The notes beneath the pieces are model-generated. The model was not told where the DNA came from and ran no database searches. It was given only the letters and a program-made list of their open reading frames with translations. Below are positions 36,232 through 46,031 of a DNA stretch of 64,000 nucleotides, piece by piece (position 1 is the stretch's first letter; every line of letters begins with the position of its first letter). A program made the translations under genes and the position numbers. This DNA is from Pyrrhosoma nymphula (Eukaryota; Arthropoda; Insecta; Odonata; Coenagrionidae), in NCBI GenBank assembly GCA_963573305.1, contig OY754329.1, positions 130,745,422 to 130,809,421 on the forward strand, given 5' to 3'.

Positions 36232-36564
36232 ATGCTGGGCTCAAGACGTCAGGTGTCTACCGGGTGCCACGTTAAGTGCGGAGCCACTCACATTGGGGAG
36301 ACGGGACGCACAATAGAGACACATCTAAAGGAACACAAGCAACATCTACGACTTGGACAACCTGAAAAATCAGCCATCGCCGAACAAGGCCATGGATTCG
36401 ACCACCTCATTCGATTTGACGAAACCACGATTCTCGCCCACTCCTCCAGATTTCGGGATCCCCTGGTCAAGGAGCACATTGAGACTCTCATGGAGAAAAT
36501 CAATCTCAACCAAGATTCAGGCTTCCCCTTGAGCAACTCCTGGAAACCCGCCTTGGGCACTTGA
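36232..36564 (+). pseudogene. Penelope-like element GIY-YIG endonuclease domain (truncated, frameshifted)
   Basis: Penelope-like retroelements encode a reverse transcriptase followed by a C-terminal GIY-YIG nuclease that cuts the target DNA. This 110-codon frame is that nuclease. Seen: THIGETGRTIETHLKEHKQH at residues 24-43 (the YIG half plus the helix that usually reads T-R-L-K-E-H), QPEKSAIAEQGHGFDH (48-63), ILAHSSRFRDPLVKEHIETL (67-86), the N-x-N motif NLNQDSGF (90-97), and the usual ending LSNSWKPAL. The GIY half is still readable in another frame just upstream (GVYRVP, about 36251-36268); a one-base shift near 36270 disconnects it. The usual Arg of the TRLKEH helix is His here. No reverse transcriptase lies upstream, so this is a 5'-truncated dead copy. 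The minus-strand ORFs over it are shadows. Confidence 0.9.
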
Positions 36565-37234
36565 CGTAAAAATACGGCAATTCCAAAAAATGCGGAAAAC
36601 AATCCAAACTTACCCCTCCACACCAACAATCACGGCACATTTGACACGGATGGGGGAATATATAAAGGGAACCAACATCCACCTCAACACTCACATCTGC
36701 CCTGATGACGATGCCCGACTCGGGCATCGAAACGTTGGCGAACACGGAGCAATTGACCGAATCCCTGTGGGAAACCCGAGAAAATTTTCTGCACATGCTT
36801 AACGCTTTGCTTGAATCTCTCCGCCGGAGGCAGATAGGTCGAGAGAGGAAACTGCCGAAAGGGAAGGGTTGGTTATACGGGTGGAGAGCGAGGATGGAAA
36901 GCAATGAGATGGCAAATTCGTGACGGATATGGACCAAGTCTGGGGGGATGCGACCCCCTTGGAAATTATAAGATACACCCACACTTATTTGAGGAAGGGA
37001 GGTCTCAGAGCGTCAAGAAAATTTGTAGATAGAACTAAGGCATATCGAGAAGCTATAAATTTTACAAAAAAGCTATATATTTCAAAGATAAACAGTGACG
37101 AGGAGCCTGATCACATGCACTTGACCCCTTCGCGGTATGTTAGCAGTTTATCTCAACATCTATACATGCAGAAACAAGACGCCCGAACCAAAATCGACAA
37201 TTGGAAGCCAAAGAAGGACGACCACAACACTTAA
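36565..37234 (+). other. Penelope-like 3' region and adjoining unassigned DNA
   Basis: From the stop codon to about 36860 the sequence stays GC-rich like the nuclease frame and includes the hammerhead-like motif, so I read it as the element's 3' untranslated or pseudo-LTR part. The 3' boundary is not fixed. A 104-codon ORF at 36920-37234 follows; it shows no domain I recognise and sits directly before the LINE relic, so it may be LINE-derived or chance. Confidence 0.45.
36698..36740 (+). ncRNA. Hammerhead-ribozyme-like motif
   Basis: In order: stem I strand TGCC (36698-36701), core CTGATGA (36702-36708), an extra C, a perfect 8-bp stem-loop GATGCCCG-ACT-CGGGCATC (36710-36728), core GAAAC (36729-36733), GTT, and the other stem I strand GGCG (36737-36740). 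This is the type I hammerhead order with a minimal A-C/G-U stem III and a cleavage site at GUU. Hammerheads with very short stem III are known in the pseudo-LTRs of Penelope-like elements, and this motif lies 134 bp after such an element's stop codon. The unpaired C after CTGATGA is not canonical: either it is bulged, or it pairs with G36729 and the conserved G12 is lost. Self-cleavage is therefore uncertain. Confidence 0.6.
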
Positions 37235-37862
37235 AGATCGGATGAATTATGCTTCCGCCAAATCAAACAAGGAACCATTTGATAACTGAAAGCCTTATAT
37301 CTAACAACCTCGACTGAGCCTCGTGATGGCTCCCTAGCAATTGCTAATTCCAGAAATCTGTGGAAATCACAACGGAGATGAGAACAAAGATTAGATCATA
37401 AAAATAAAATAAGAGAGATAGACTGTAGAACAGATAGATTCAAAATGTCGTTTTTTCCGCGAGCGATAAGAGACTATAACGGCTGTGTAAGGACTTAGAA
37501 ATAGATTAGTTGACTGGTAGTGTAGCTTACTAACTTATGTATTTCTTAAAGCATGTTTGCGGAGTTTTATGGTGATTCTAACAGCATGTTTTGCTTGTTC
37601 TAGCTTCATAGGCAGATTACCCTCTTAAGTAGCATGTAGAATATTATGTGTCATCGTACATGTGTGGCGTGCATGTGGGGATTCTCTTGCATGCTGTATG
37701 ATGGTTTTTAGTTAATGATGGAATTGGTTAGTATCCTTAATATTCATGACCGTGCGGTGTGCATGTGGGGGTCCGCTTGCATGCTGAATTTTGGTGACTT
37801 GTCACCCCCTGCCAAACACCCTAGAGGTGGCTCGCAGGGTAATATGTAGATGTAGATGTAGA
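37235..37862 (+). mobile_element. 3' end of a CR1/Jockey-group LINE
   Basis: The fragment holds the degraded C-terminus of ORF2 (to 37498), a 3' untranslated region of about 360 bp and a terminal microsatellite, ATGTAGATGTAGATGTAG, at 37845-37862. The untranslated region contains a short internal direct repeat of period about 90 bp (GTGTGGCGTGCATGTGGGG near 37662 and GTGCGGTGTGCATGTGGGG near 37752). Before the microsatellite comes the family signature CACCCCCTGCCAAACACCC and GGTGGCTCGCAGGGTAATA. It is the longest copy of this tail in the window. The 5' limit, about 37235, is uncertain. Confidence 0.85.
37382..37498 (+). pseudogene. LINE ORF2 C-terminal remnant
   Basis: After a stop at 37379-37381 the frame reads EQRLDHKNKIREIDCRTDRF and then KMSFFPRAIRDYNGC, ending at TAG 37496-37498. 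The SFFPR-x-I-R-D-(W/Y)-N motif close to the stop is typical of ORF2 in CR1/Jockey-group LINEs, lying after the reverse transcriptase. The upstream in-frame stop and the absence of the RT core show that it is dead. It belongs with the 3' untranslated region and tail that follow immediately. Confidence 0.85.
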
Positions 37863-39186
37863 AAACAATGATTTTTTCAATTAGATCGCAGACAGCAAAT
37901 TTTTTTTGGGAAGAAACAAGTGACGCTTACAACAATGTTAACACTATTAAATATTTCAATGACACAAGTGCGAAGAAAAAGAAATATTTATAAACTAATC
38001 ACCAAAAACCAAGGATCAAAAATGGTGCAAGCATGCTTACCATCCCTGGAAGTAATGACTACGATCTAAAGCCAGAATGTAAACTCAGATAAGATAATTA
38101 CAATACACAGTAGCACATGTATAGATTTGACCAAACGAGGCCAGCATGGTTTTCTAGCCTCTCCCAAGTATTCGAGATACTTAAAATAATAAAACTTTGA
38201 GAAAAAAAATTAATCATCAGTAATATTTATTTCTCAGCACCGCAGTCGACCTAATTGGGCTAGTAAAAAAAGCACTTTCAGTCACCTAGTAATCAACTTT
38301 CATCACTAGAGACGGTTTCGCTAAAATGATTACTTAGGGGTACGTTAGTGCTTCCCCTCTCTGGTGACAACAATTAATGCCGTTTGAAGATATTGCATTA
38401 GTTCCTTAAATTATCAAAATGAATCAATTACACTACAACTGAAACCTGTTGATTGCATGCATCCCATTCATTTTACACATTTAAAGTAGAACGGGATCGA
38501 CTCCCTTAAACTCCAGGATAGGTAAAGAAATTTAGGGATAGCTCAATAATTTTGAAGTTTACAACCAATCCATGTAGCATAGAACTTAATGGTAAGGAAC
38601 GAAGGAAATGAAGAAAATTCCAGCTGCGACAATGATAAGCATATAAATTTTAGGTCAGAATTAGTAGGAAGCACTTGAAAGATATGAATCACCGACCAGA
38701 TATACGAAAATAGCAGGCTGTCATGGCTCACACAAATACGTATATGGAAACAAATCGAGAGTATCAACTAAACATTGGGACAAAATTAAACCGACGCCCA
38801 TGCTCGGCAGAAAGGCTTTTTCCATGCTCGTCTCTTCTGAGAAATCCTTGAGTGAACGGTGCGATTTAGGCCCATGTTTGACAGTGTCTTCTCGGAATAA
38901 AAGTGGTCCTTATAATTGAACCAGCTAAACCGGTATACATTTTATCCGCGAGAGTCCATGCATTTCTTTATGCATGAGTAGTGCACTTTTCGCGCATTTC
39001 TAAATGAAAAATCGGTAAAAAAAAAGAGTTCCCATGCAGTCAATGAGTCAGGAGCAAGGCAGTGAGAATTTCACCCAGCACATATACTCTGAAGTTGGCA
39101 GAAAATCATGCGTCATTCTGCCATGAAATTGACAAAATATAAGAAGCTTTAAAAAAACCAGGGAAGTACTTTCAGAAAAAAAATTG
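37863..39186. other. Unassigned DNA
   Basis: AT-rich; one minus-strand 74-codon ORF (38543-38767) with no domain. Nothing else seen. Confidence 0.4.
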
Positions 39187-39336
39187 CTGAGTAGAAACGC
39201 CTAACTTAGATGTACAAGCCTTAGACGAACAGACGACATCCCAAAGTCTAGTTCCAAAGAAACTGATAAGTAGAAATGCCTAACTTAATTATAAAAGCCC
39301 TAGACGAACAGAAGACATCCCATATTCCAGGGACAC
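39187..39336. repeat. Short tandem duplication, period about 79 bp
   Basis: GAGTAGAAACGCCTAACTTA (about 39189) is repeated as AAGTAGAAATGCCTAACTTA (about 39268), and AGCC(T)TTAGACGAACAGACGACATCCCA (compared in pieces) as AGCCCTAGACGAACAGAAGACATCCCA. Two copies with about ten differences; no coding or transposon signal. Confidence 0.8.
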
Positions 39337-39895
39337 ACTCCAATTTTACGTTTGGAGAAGCGAAAATACCTGAATGGTAAGGATTTCAAGCTAGCAAATG
39401 GATATTGAGAGTAAAGCAACGCACAAAAATGAGAGAGAAGGAAATAAACCAAATAGCATCAGTCGATAGAGTGCGACAAATTTTAGGAAAACAAAGCGTA
39501 GAGTATGAAGCATAAACAAGCGGGGCCAAAGATGTAACCAGAAAGTGGAAGGAAAATAGATTTAGTTTTTTATTTATCAATGTTAATCAGCTGATGGCTA
39601 TACCTCTTCTTAGGATCCTTGAAAATTTACTATCAATACTCTACTGACAGAATTCAAAGCAACATATCCATCACTAACTTTCGTCTAAATGTATTCATTC
39701 CACTTACAATTGCCAGAAAGAGAGAATTACAGGTAGTTATGAATTTTGGCTAATGATATATTTCATATACTTTATTTTATTCTAACGTAATTTATTTTTT
39801 TTAACAGTAACTTCAAAATATACCATAGAAGAAAATGTTCTCTTAACTTAAATCTTAGTTTCCCCTTCACTTAAATTATTCACTGATAAACAGTT
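39337..39895. other. Unassigned DNA
   Basis: AT-rich with one short antisense ORF (39386-39580). Nothing recognised. Confidence 0.4.
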
Positions 39896-40252
39896 ATGCC
39901 CCGTTCGCTTAACTAGCTTCTTACCATTGTAAAATATGTTCGTAATTTTAAATCGCATTCGCATGTCTTCAATCACAGCAGAACAACTGGTATTTATTTT
40001 CCTCTCTTTAACCTGCGCCACATTTAACTCGCACCGGTCACTTGAAGATGATGATGGTTGATGATCACATGACCATCGTTGCTATCGTGGATTCGGATGG
40101 CAGAAAGCAGCTGGGGTTAGATAGTGTACCCTGGTAGATTTACTCGGGTAGGAAAAGTTACCATGGTCGGCAACAACCGGGCGTTCGCATTACTAACTCT
40201 TTCCCTTATAATAGATTACCATGGTAATAACCATGTAAATCGAACGGGGCAT
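39896..40252. mobile_element. Inverted-repeat MITE, about 357 bp
   Basis: A perfect 12-bp terminal inverted repeat, ATGCCCCGTTCG at 39896-39907 and CGAACGGGGCAT at 40241-40252, continues imperfectly inward for about 45 bp (TTACCATTGTAAA on the left; TTTACATGG...TTACCATGGTAAT, reading the right end inward). Fragments of the same arm (TTACCATGG, CGTTCGC) recur at 40160-40195, suggesting internal rearrangement. There is no transposase; the 62-codon ORF at 40124-40312 is incidental. No target duplication is clear, so I do not assign a superfamily. Confidence 0.65.
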
Positions 40253-40312
40253 GGTCTATTTTACACCAATGTACCATATGATCGCCAGCATGCAGACGCA
40301 CATTACACTTAA

Positions 40313-40477
40313 GAGTCCGATGGGACGATTGTTAAAACAATGACCAAAGGGGAAAGAAACCAAAAGATGCCGCCTATCAATATTTGCACTCACGGAATAG
40401 AAAACTTGCTAAAATCTTTAAGTCCAAATAAATCCCCAGGTCTTGAAGAAATTCCTGCCCGCGTGTATAGTGCATAA
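40313..40477 (+). pseudogene. LINE reverse-transcriptase fragment
   Basis: The frame open from 40313 to the TAA at 40475-40477 contains GIENLLKSLSPNKSPGLEEI and PARVY. This is the start of the LINE reverse transcriptase, whose family form is ...LL..L.P.KSPG.DGIPARVL; here the usual P-D-G is decayed to L-E-E. Just upstream, ESDGTIVK fits the linker seen before this domain. The rest of the RT is missing: the family's 3' untranslated sequence begins immediately after the stop. Confidence 0.82.
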
Positions 40478-40590
40478 TTGGTCGTAGTTATACTAACTTT
40501 AGGGTATAGTGTAATGCATGTTAATGATTACTCACCCCCTGCCACACACCCCTGAGGTGGCTTGCAGGGTATTTTGTAGACGTAGTTGTA
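40478..40590 (+). mobile_element. LINE 3' tail joined to the RT fragment
   Basis: The tail reads AGGGTATAGTGTAATGCATG, then ACTCACCCCCTGCCACACAC, CCCTGAGGTGGCTTGCAGGG and TATTTTGTAGACGTAGTTGTA. It matches 42601-42705 almost base for base, and 24990-25106 in inverted orientation. Coding start-of-RT plus tail with nothing in between indicates an internally deleted copy. Confidence 0.85.
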
Positions 40591-41792
40591 ACCAATGTCG
40601 TCAGGAACCACCGAATATCTCAGGTTCTTACTGAAATTCCACCGTTTATCCCACACTCCGGATCATGAGCGTCGACTAGTACTCGGTATTAGTGATTCAT
40701 CTTTTTGTCACATGGGTGCTCCTTTCCCAAAACCACACTAAACTACCACTCATAAAACCATTTTTTCAAGTGGCAACTTTTTTTATTTACGATTCTCACA
40801 AAATGCACCTAAAAAGTAGGGAAGCAAAAACATAGGATATTGGAGAGAAATGACGAACACTTTCAGTTGGGTACACAAATCGAAGCCTGGAAAGCGCAGA
40901 GGAAACGAGTGAGCTCGGTGACAAGTTGAAAAAAAGCGATGTGGGAGAATGAGTCACGAGCATTTGGAACCGAGGGGGTTGAGAGGGAAGGAAGAGGGGA
41001 TGAGGGTGGTGGAGAAAGACTGGAAGGGGAAGAAGCGGCTGTTTCGAGCGGAGCCGCGACACGGAAGAAATTGAAGAGAGTGAGTGAGATGGATGAATCA
41101 GTATAAACAGAGACAAAAAACAGCGAAAAATGCCGGGGTAACTTTCCGACGAAAGCACCGCGTTAACCTAAGGAAAAATACATACAAGCCAAGGACTGAA
41201 AGAGAGCAAGAAAAAAATGCAACACATGGTGTGCCATCATTCATCGCTATTGGTATTTTACGAAATTCTGATAACTTTTCGCCCAGTCTCTTCCAGACAA
41301 ATTACGAAGACATCATCACCATTATCCGATATTTATCTTTCTCTGCATGATGGCTTAAAATCCCAATTATTTTCTTTCATCTCCATTTCTTTACCCAAGT
41401 TCTTGGTGACATCGCAGCGTCCATCGCTTTTTAAGGTCTTATACATTTAACTTGACCAATATTGACTTATTTAACTTGAATTATAAATTTAGTTTGGCTT
41501 TATGCAAGCTATAACCTCCAATATCGAAGTGTAATCACTCTTGAAACGAAAATACTTGAAAATATTACCTACGTAAAACCGAAACAACAAGTACAGAATC
41601 AACAATATACACGGCAACTGAACCAAAGGCATTAGAAATACTAGAATACAGATTCCCAGCACCTGTATACATACACGCATCTCGTGACACGATATAATAT
41701 TTGTATAGATTTTCAAGTATCACAGAAACAGCTCATAGTGGCCTTACTGATTCATTTTAACCAGCATGGAAACAAATTTCTCGGTGACAAAT
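40591..41792. other. Unassigned DNA with a purine-rich tract
   Basis: The plus strand at about 40850-41100 is GA/GGA-rich and opens a 120-codon antisense Ser/Leu/Pro-rich ORF (40796-41158) that I take as a composition artefact. Overlapping ORFs at 41084-41450 have no domain. Confidence 0.4.
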
Positions 41793-41872
41793 CTACACCG
41801 GCAGGACTCGAACCGGCGCTCCGGCCTTAGGGTTAACAGGCGAAGACGTTAATGTTACTCCCTGCCATATAA
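41793..41872 (-). mobile_element. tRNA-like SINE head, diverged copy of the 28205-28330 family
   Basis: Minus-strand reading gives GGCAGGGAGTAACATTAACG, TCGCCTGTTAACCC, then a B-box GCCGGTTCGAGTCC followed by TGCCGGTG. The central TCGCCTG(C/T)T(T/A)ACCC and the spacing to the B-box match 28262-28330. The acceptor ends do not pair, so this is not a working tRNA. Confidence 0.55.
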
Positions 41873-42600
41873 AATGCTTCATTATCATGGTAAAACAAAG
41901 AAGAGAATTACTACACAAATAATGAAATAAGGAATCGCTAAGTACTATGAACTTAACTTTAGTTTTTATCATTTAGATTTAAAAAATGACTCAAAAAAGC
42001 ACCTTTATAACGAGTAACGAAATGAACGAAAACAAACAAAAGATAAACAAACGCATATATAACATCTAACCATATTCAGAGAGTAACCTGTAGTTCATAT
42101 CTTACACAAGGAAGAGGAAGAAAGAGGAAAGGAAAATCGTGAAATAGCCTCGAAGGAAACGAGCTTTCTTAAAAAATCGATCGTAAAATCAATGTCAACG
42201 TCGGCAGAGGACGTGCTGAATATGCTGGAAACATGCGTCTGGCCAGTTTAATAGCCAGCCAGCAGCTTCAACAACCTTGGGTCAAACCTTGGTATTCTCC
42301 ATTTAGGAAACCGGAAAAGAAAATACCGGAGAAAATACGCGGAACTTCACTTCTTTGACAGCAAAATTAATTGCAACAGATGGGACTGAATTTCGATGGT
42401 TATGCTTAAATAAATGACAAAAGAGGAAGGTACCAGAGTCTACTCTCAACAAACATGGTAGGTAACTCCTCAAGATAATTTTTACTAATGAAACATACTG
42501 TGAGGTAGAAAGGACACAGAGGACGGAATCTAATGAACAGAATAAAGAAAGGCAATATCACATAAATTAATTCGATGAGATTTATGAGTTTGAAAAAATA
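41873..42600. other. Unassigned DNA
   Basis: AT-rich sequence without open frames of note, repeats or RNA signals. Confidence 0.45.
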
Positions 42601-42705
42601 TTAACATTAGGGTATAGTGTAATGCATGTTGGTGAATACTCACCCCCTGCCACACACCCCTGAGGTGGCTTGCAGAATATTTTGTAGATTAAGATATAGA
42701 TGTAA
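42601..42705 (+). mobile_element. LINE 3' tail, solitary
   Basis: Starts ACATTAGGGTATAGTGTAAT, continues CTCACCCCCTGCCACACACC and CCTGAGGTGGCTTGCAGAAT, and ends in a decayed TGTAGAT repeat. No ORF is attached. It is nearly identical to 40487-40590, so the two insertions are probably of similar age. LINEs are commonly 5'-truncated to their tails. Confidence 0.85.
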
Positions 42706-44010
42706 CGTGGGCACACCATGCAAACGTTAATTTTCATACTATAAACTTTTTTAACATTAATATATCAATATGGAATACTATTTTAATTTTCATAAGGGAA
42801 ACGTCTCGCTGATTCCCCACACTAGTTTTGGAAGGCGTCCCATCCCTTGACAATGGCCCACGGAACTGACACTGGGAGAAGAACTAATTTTCACATCGAT
42901 GAGCATAAAAATGTGGTTTTTGACCTCTTCCGACGTTTACGAGGGAAATGAACCTTAAGAATACCTCTTAGCAGTCCACCTGGGTGGAAGAAGTCGAGGG
43001 CAACGACGTTTTCATCTGGCTTGGGAGTGAATCAGGCGCGAAAGAGACTTGGATTTATCGCAGCTTCGACGACAAAGTCGTTATGATCCACGCACATTGC
43101 ACAGCATGGAGATGGCTATTACATTTGAAATAACGCATTGCGCAATTAAGGTAGTTTGATCGAGATTTTTCTCTCGCCCTAATAGAGACCATATTCGATA
43201 TAATTTTAAAATGCAGTTGTAAGAAGCATGAAGTAAATCCAGTCACATTAATGACGCAAACACTTTGTTTTTACAACCTCATTTCTGAATAAATAACTAA
43301 AAACACATCTTTGAGGGTTAACTTGACTAATTTTTTCACGCTGTTCGCTGATAATGCCTTCGTAAACTATAGATTTTTTGATTTTATAAAAATTATTACG
43401 AGTAATAAATTTATTTTTAAATAATTGAGGGTATTTCAAAATACGCACCACTACATATATGCCTCGATCAGTGCGTCAAAAATCGCGTATTTTTAAAAAA
43501 TAATGTCTCTCAGGAACAAACAGCCGTAGAATATCCCATGGAAAGTGCCTAATTTTTTTGGGCAAAAATCTATGCCAAAGGTAGTGCGGTTCAGTGACTG
43601 ACATATTGCTATCTTCAGGACTAAGATATCTTTTTCTTTAAAATGAAGTCAAATTCATTGACTTTTATGAGGAGTTTTATGTCGCTCAAACCAGCTTAAA
43701 TGCAGTCCCGTACATTGATTTTTCTAAATGTAACGTTTTTGAAAAACGCTAAACACTACTAAGAGCACGCATCACATTCTCGAAATATTAAAGAATAATA
43801 TTTTTAAGCAACTATGCAAGAAGGTTCCAAATCCACATTTATCCAATTCACACAATCTGCAAAGCGCTACTAACACCATACATCGCAACTAAAAAGATTT
43901 AAATAATGACATTTACAGGACTTTATGCCAAGCAGGTTCCTAATCCATAGTTTAATAATTCACACGCAAGTCAGCCACCATAAAGTCACAAAAAATTCAA
44001 TATAACACAT
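42706..44010. other. Unassigned DNA with a weak duplication
   Basis: AT-rich. A loose two-copy similarity (ATGCAAGAAGGTTCCAAATCC near 43814, compared in pieces, and ATGCCAAGCAGGTTCCTAATCC near 43926, each followed by AATTCACAC) hints at an old tandem of about 112 bp. No gene seen. Confidence 0.4.
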
Positions 44011-44096
44011 AGTAATGCATATCTGGTGCAAATTCACCCATGCTACACATTATTAAAGCGGCTTGCACGGTACTATGCATAAGTATGTAGATGTAA
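44011..44096 (+). mobile_element. Decayed LINE 3' tail
   Basis: GTAATGCATATCTGGTGCAA, then TTCACCCATGCTACACAT, GCGGCTTGCACGGTACTATG and TATGTAGATGTAAAT keep the order of the tail family but with many substitutions. It is the most diverged plus-strand copy here. Confidence 0.65.
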
Positions 44097-44966
44097 ATTA
44101 TAGTCAATTGAGCGCCAAGAGGAGGACGGGAAAGGACCAGGAAGGAGAATGGGTGGAAGGAGAATTGTTGGTGGCCTACGGAATTCCAAAAAACATCGTC
44201 GGAATCTTCGGAATCCGTTCATTGGAAATGAATTTCGAGTCGCATTAACATTCCTCGGAGACACCCAGTAATACATTTTCGTTTCTTTCAGAGCCCTAAG
44301 GCCTGGCAACAGTTTTTAAGTCTTCTAGAAATCTCTCAGCTGAAAGGATATCTCTCTAATTGCTATCAACCTACAGCTTTCTACATAAAAATTTTAATTG
44401 CATCCTACAAAAACAAATGAGGTCTAATGCCTGTTAATAGGCTCTGCTCATTCGAAAATATTCCTGAACACTATCTTCACAAGTAACTACTACGAATTAC
44501 GGTGTCACTTCACTCAATTCTTCTCCTATTTAGCATTTACAAATGCTTTCGTTTAAAATCTCCGAGAATCCTCTCGCGCACCCCATAGGGTAACTTGAAT
44601 ATTTCAGATGGATTTTATAAGTAACTAACCCAAAAAGAAAAGTCTTGTCCATTTTAGAGCATATCAGAACACATTAACGTACCAAACGATGTTGAACTGA
44701 ACAAAGTGCGCAGGCAAAACGTACGGTAACCTGCCCGAAGGAGGCATTCTTGAGTTCCATAATAGTCACGGCCGAATGTTTGGTGTGTAGTTATTGAATT
44801 AGTTCAAAATACGTATAAAAACGTAAGCTTTTTACCGCATAGTAATAAAAAATGTTTACAAAATTCATGTTTGACGCCTTAGGTAACAAATCAACACAAA
44901 AACAACAATCGTTGATGATGCGATTATTGAAGCTCTATTTTTCTTCTGCTCACATAAACTCAGCTC
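44097..44966. other. Unassigned DNA
   Basis: Two short overlapping ORFs at 44063-44309 on opposite strands, no domain; nothing else recognised. Confidence 0.4.
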
Positions 44967-45284
44967 CTGAGGGGTTTGTGTTTGAGCCGCTCGAGATAAT
45001 TTAGATCACGTAACTAAGGTGTCATGTGGCAAAACAACGAAATCTTCGCGATTTTGGTGTGTTTGTAACATTCGGATGGATAACTTAAGCGTCTGATATG
45101 ATGATTATTGCGGCTCTAAAATAGATATTCGACTCCATCAACGATATCCCGAAGGGAAAGGCCGCGTGAGGTTTTTACGAATGGTTTAAATACATAACAT
45201 TCTCGAACTCTTCGTTATTGTCCCACGTGACTCCTTAGTAACGTGATCGGAATTATCTCGAAAGGTGCAAACACAACCCCCTGG
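44967..45284. mobile_element. Foldback MITE, about 318 bp
   Basis: The left arm begins TGAGGGGTTTGTGTTTG and continues TCGAGATAATT, GATCACGT(A)ACTAAGG, GTCA(T)GTGG. The right arm, read on the opposite strand from 45284, gives AGGGGGTTGTGTTTG, TCGAGATAATT, GATCACGTTACTAAGG, GTCACGTGG, and then AACGAA in both. Strong pairing covers about 80 bp per side (44968-45050 and 45200-45283) and weaker pairing runs almost to the centre near 45125, so nearly the whole element is a hairpin. No ORF. A target duplication is not certain. Confidence 0.82.
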
Positions 45285-45440
45285 TCAGTTTTGAAGAGCG
45301 CTGCCGAGGGCGCAGGGTCGGTCTGAAACGAATGGAAAGCAAGGGAGCAGTTTTGCTGCGAAAGGGGCAGAACCCTAGAGTGAATGGAAAGCACCCCATG
45401 TCATTAGAAACGTGCACTGATCAAATTCCTAAAAAAATGA
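45285..45440. other. Unassigned DNA
   Basis: Short GC-richer spacer between the foldback MITE and the first copy of the 45-46 kb repeat. Nothing recognised. Confidence 0.4.
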
Positions 45441-45651
45441 GAGGAAATGAATGAGACGTCAACGAACGCTAAAGGTGAACTTCCACCCCACACCATTCCC
45501 ATGATTCCCATCCTCTTACTTAATCCAATCAAATGAACGGGATGTAGTAGGGAGGGTAAGTAGGGAGATGAGTAATACGGTGCCTCCGAGCTCGGGAACA
45601 ATTCAGTCGTGAGAGAAGGGGATTTCCGACGAAAGCATCGAACTTTTAAAT
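45441..45651. repeat. Purine/CpG-rich dispersed repeat, copy 1 of 3
   Basis: Contains GAAATGAATGAGACGTCAAC (45443), CCATCCTCTTACTTAATC, GATGAGTAATACGG, GAGCTCGGG and CAGTCGTGAGA, ending ACTTTTAAAT. The same blocks occur in order at 46461-46735, and the central ones at 46032-46180. All three copies share orientation. The core CTTACTTAATC and GATGAGTAAT blocks are the best conserved. No coding frame is shared by the copies. Confidence 0.85.
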
Positions 45652-46031
45652 GCTATCAAACTCAGAAGCTGTATTCCTTCCACGACACACCTCAAAAAAA
45701 GATTTTCTCACGATACATATGGGCTCACGTAGATAGATTTTGATAAATGATGCACATCTCTTGAGCTCTCGTCTGCATGTGAGCAGTGACCGAAATGAGA
45801 TTTCCAAAAAGTAAGTTAGGGAATCATTAACACGAAGTCTAGCAGGAGTTTAAGCCTGGAGCGAAAAACAGGATTAGGAATTAAACCTATAGAAATGGGT
45901 GGCATTAAAATTTTGGAGAAAGAAAAATACATCACATCGATCTTACATGACAAAATAGTACGTCAAGTCCGGAAAATATGTAGGCGTTACAATCACTCAG
46001 GACGTAACTTGGGGTAAACATACGGGAAATT
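45652..46031. other. Unassigned DNA between repeat copies
   Basis: No gene, repeat or RNA recognised. Confidence 0.4.

Noticed and set aside
36506..36982. 158-codon minus-strand ORF, the longest antisense frame near 36.7 kb
   Set aside because: It is antisense to the Penelope-like nuclease and its 3' region; the plus-strand reading has a clear family signature and the minus-strand one has none.
40796..41158. 120-codon minus-strand Ser/Leu/Pro-rich ORF
   Set aside because: It lies opposite a GA-rich tract, which removes stops from the complementary strand. The same explanation holds for 87-491, 27496-27834, 34441-34650 and 61977-62375.
37797..44096. CRISPR-like or satellite array formed by the repeated CACCCCCTGCCA blocks
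   Set aside because: The copies are kilobases apart, differ in length and decay, and end in the same microsatellite, which fits scattered LINE insertions and not an array.
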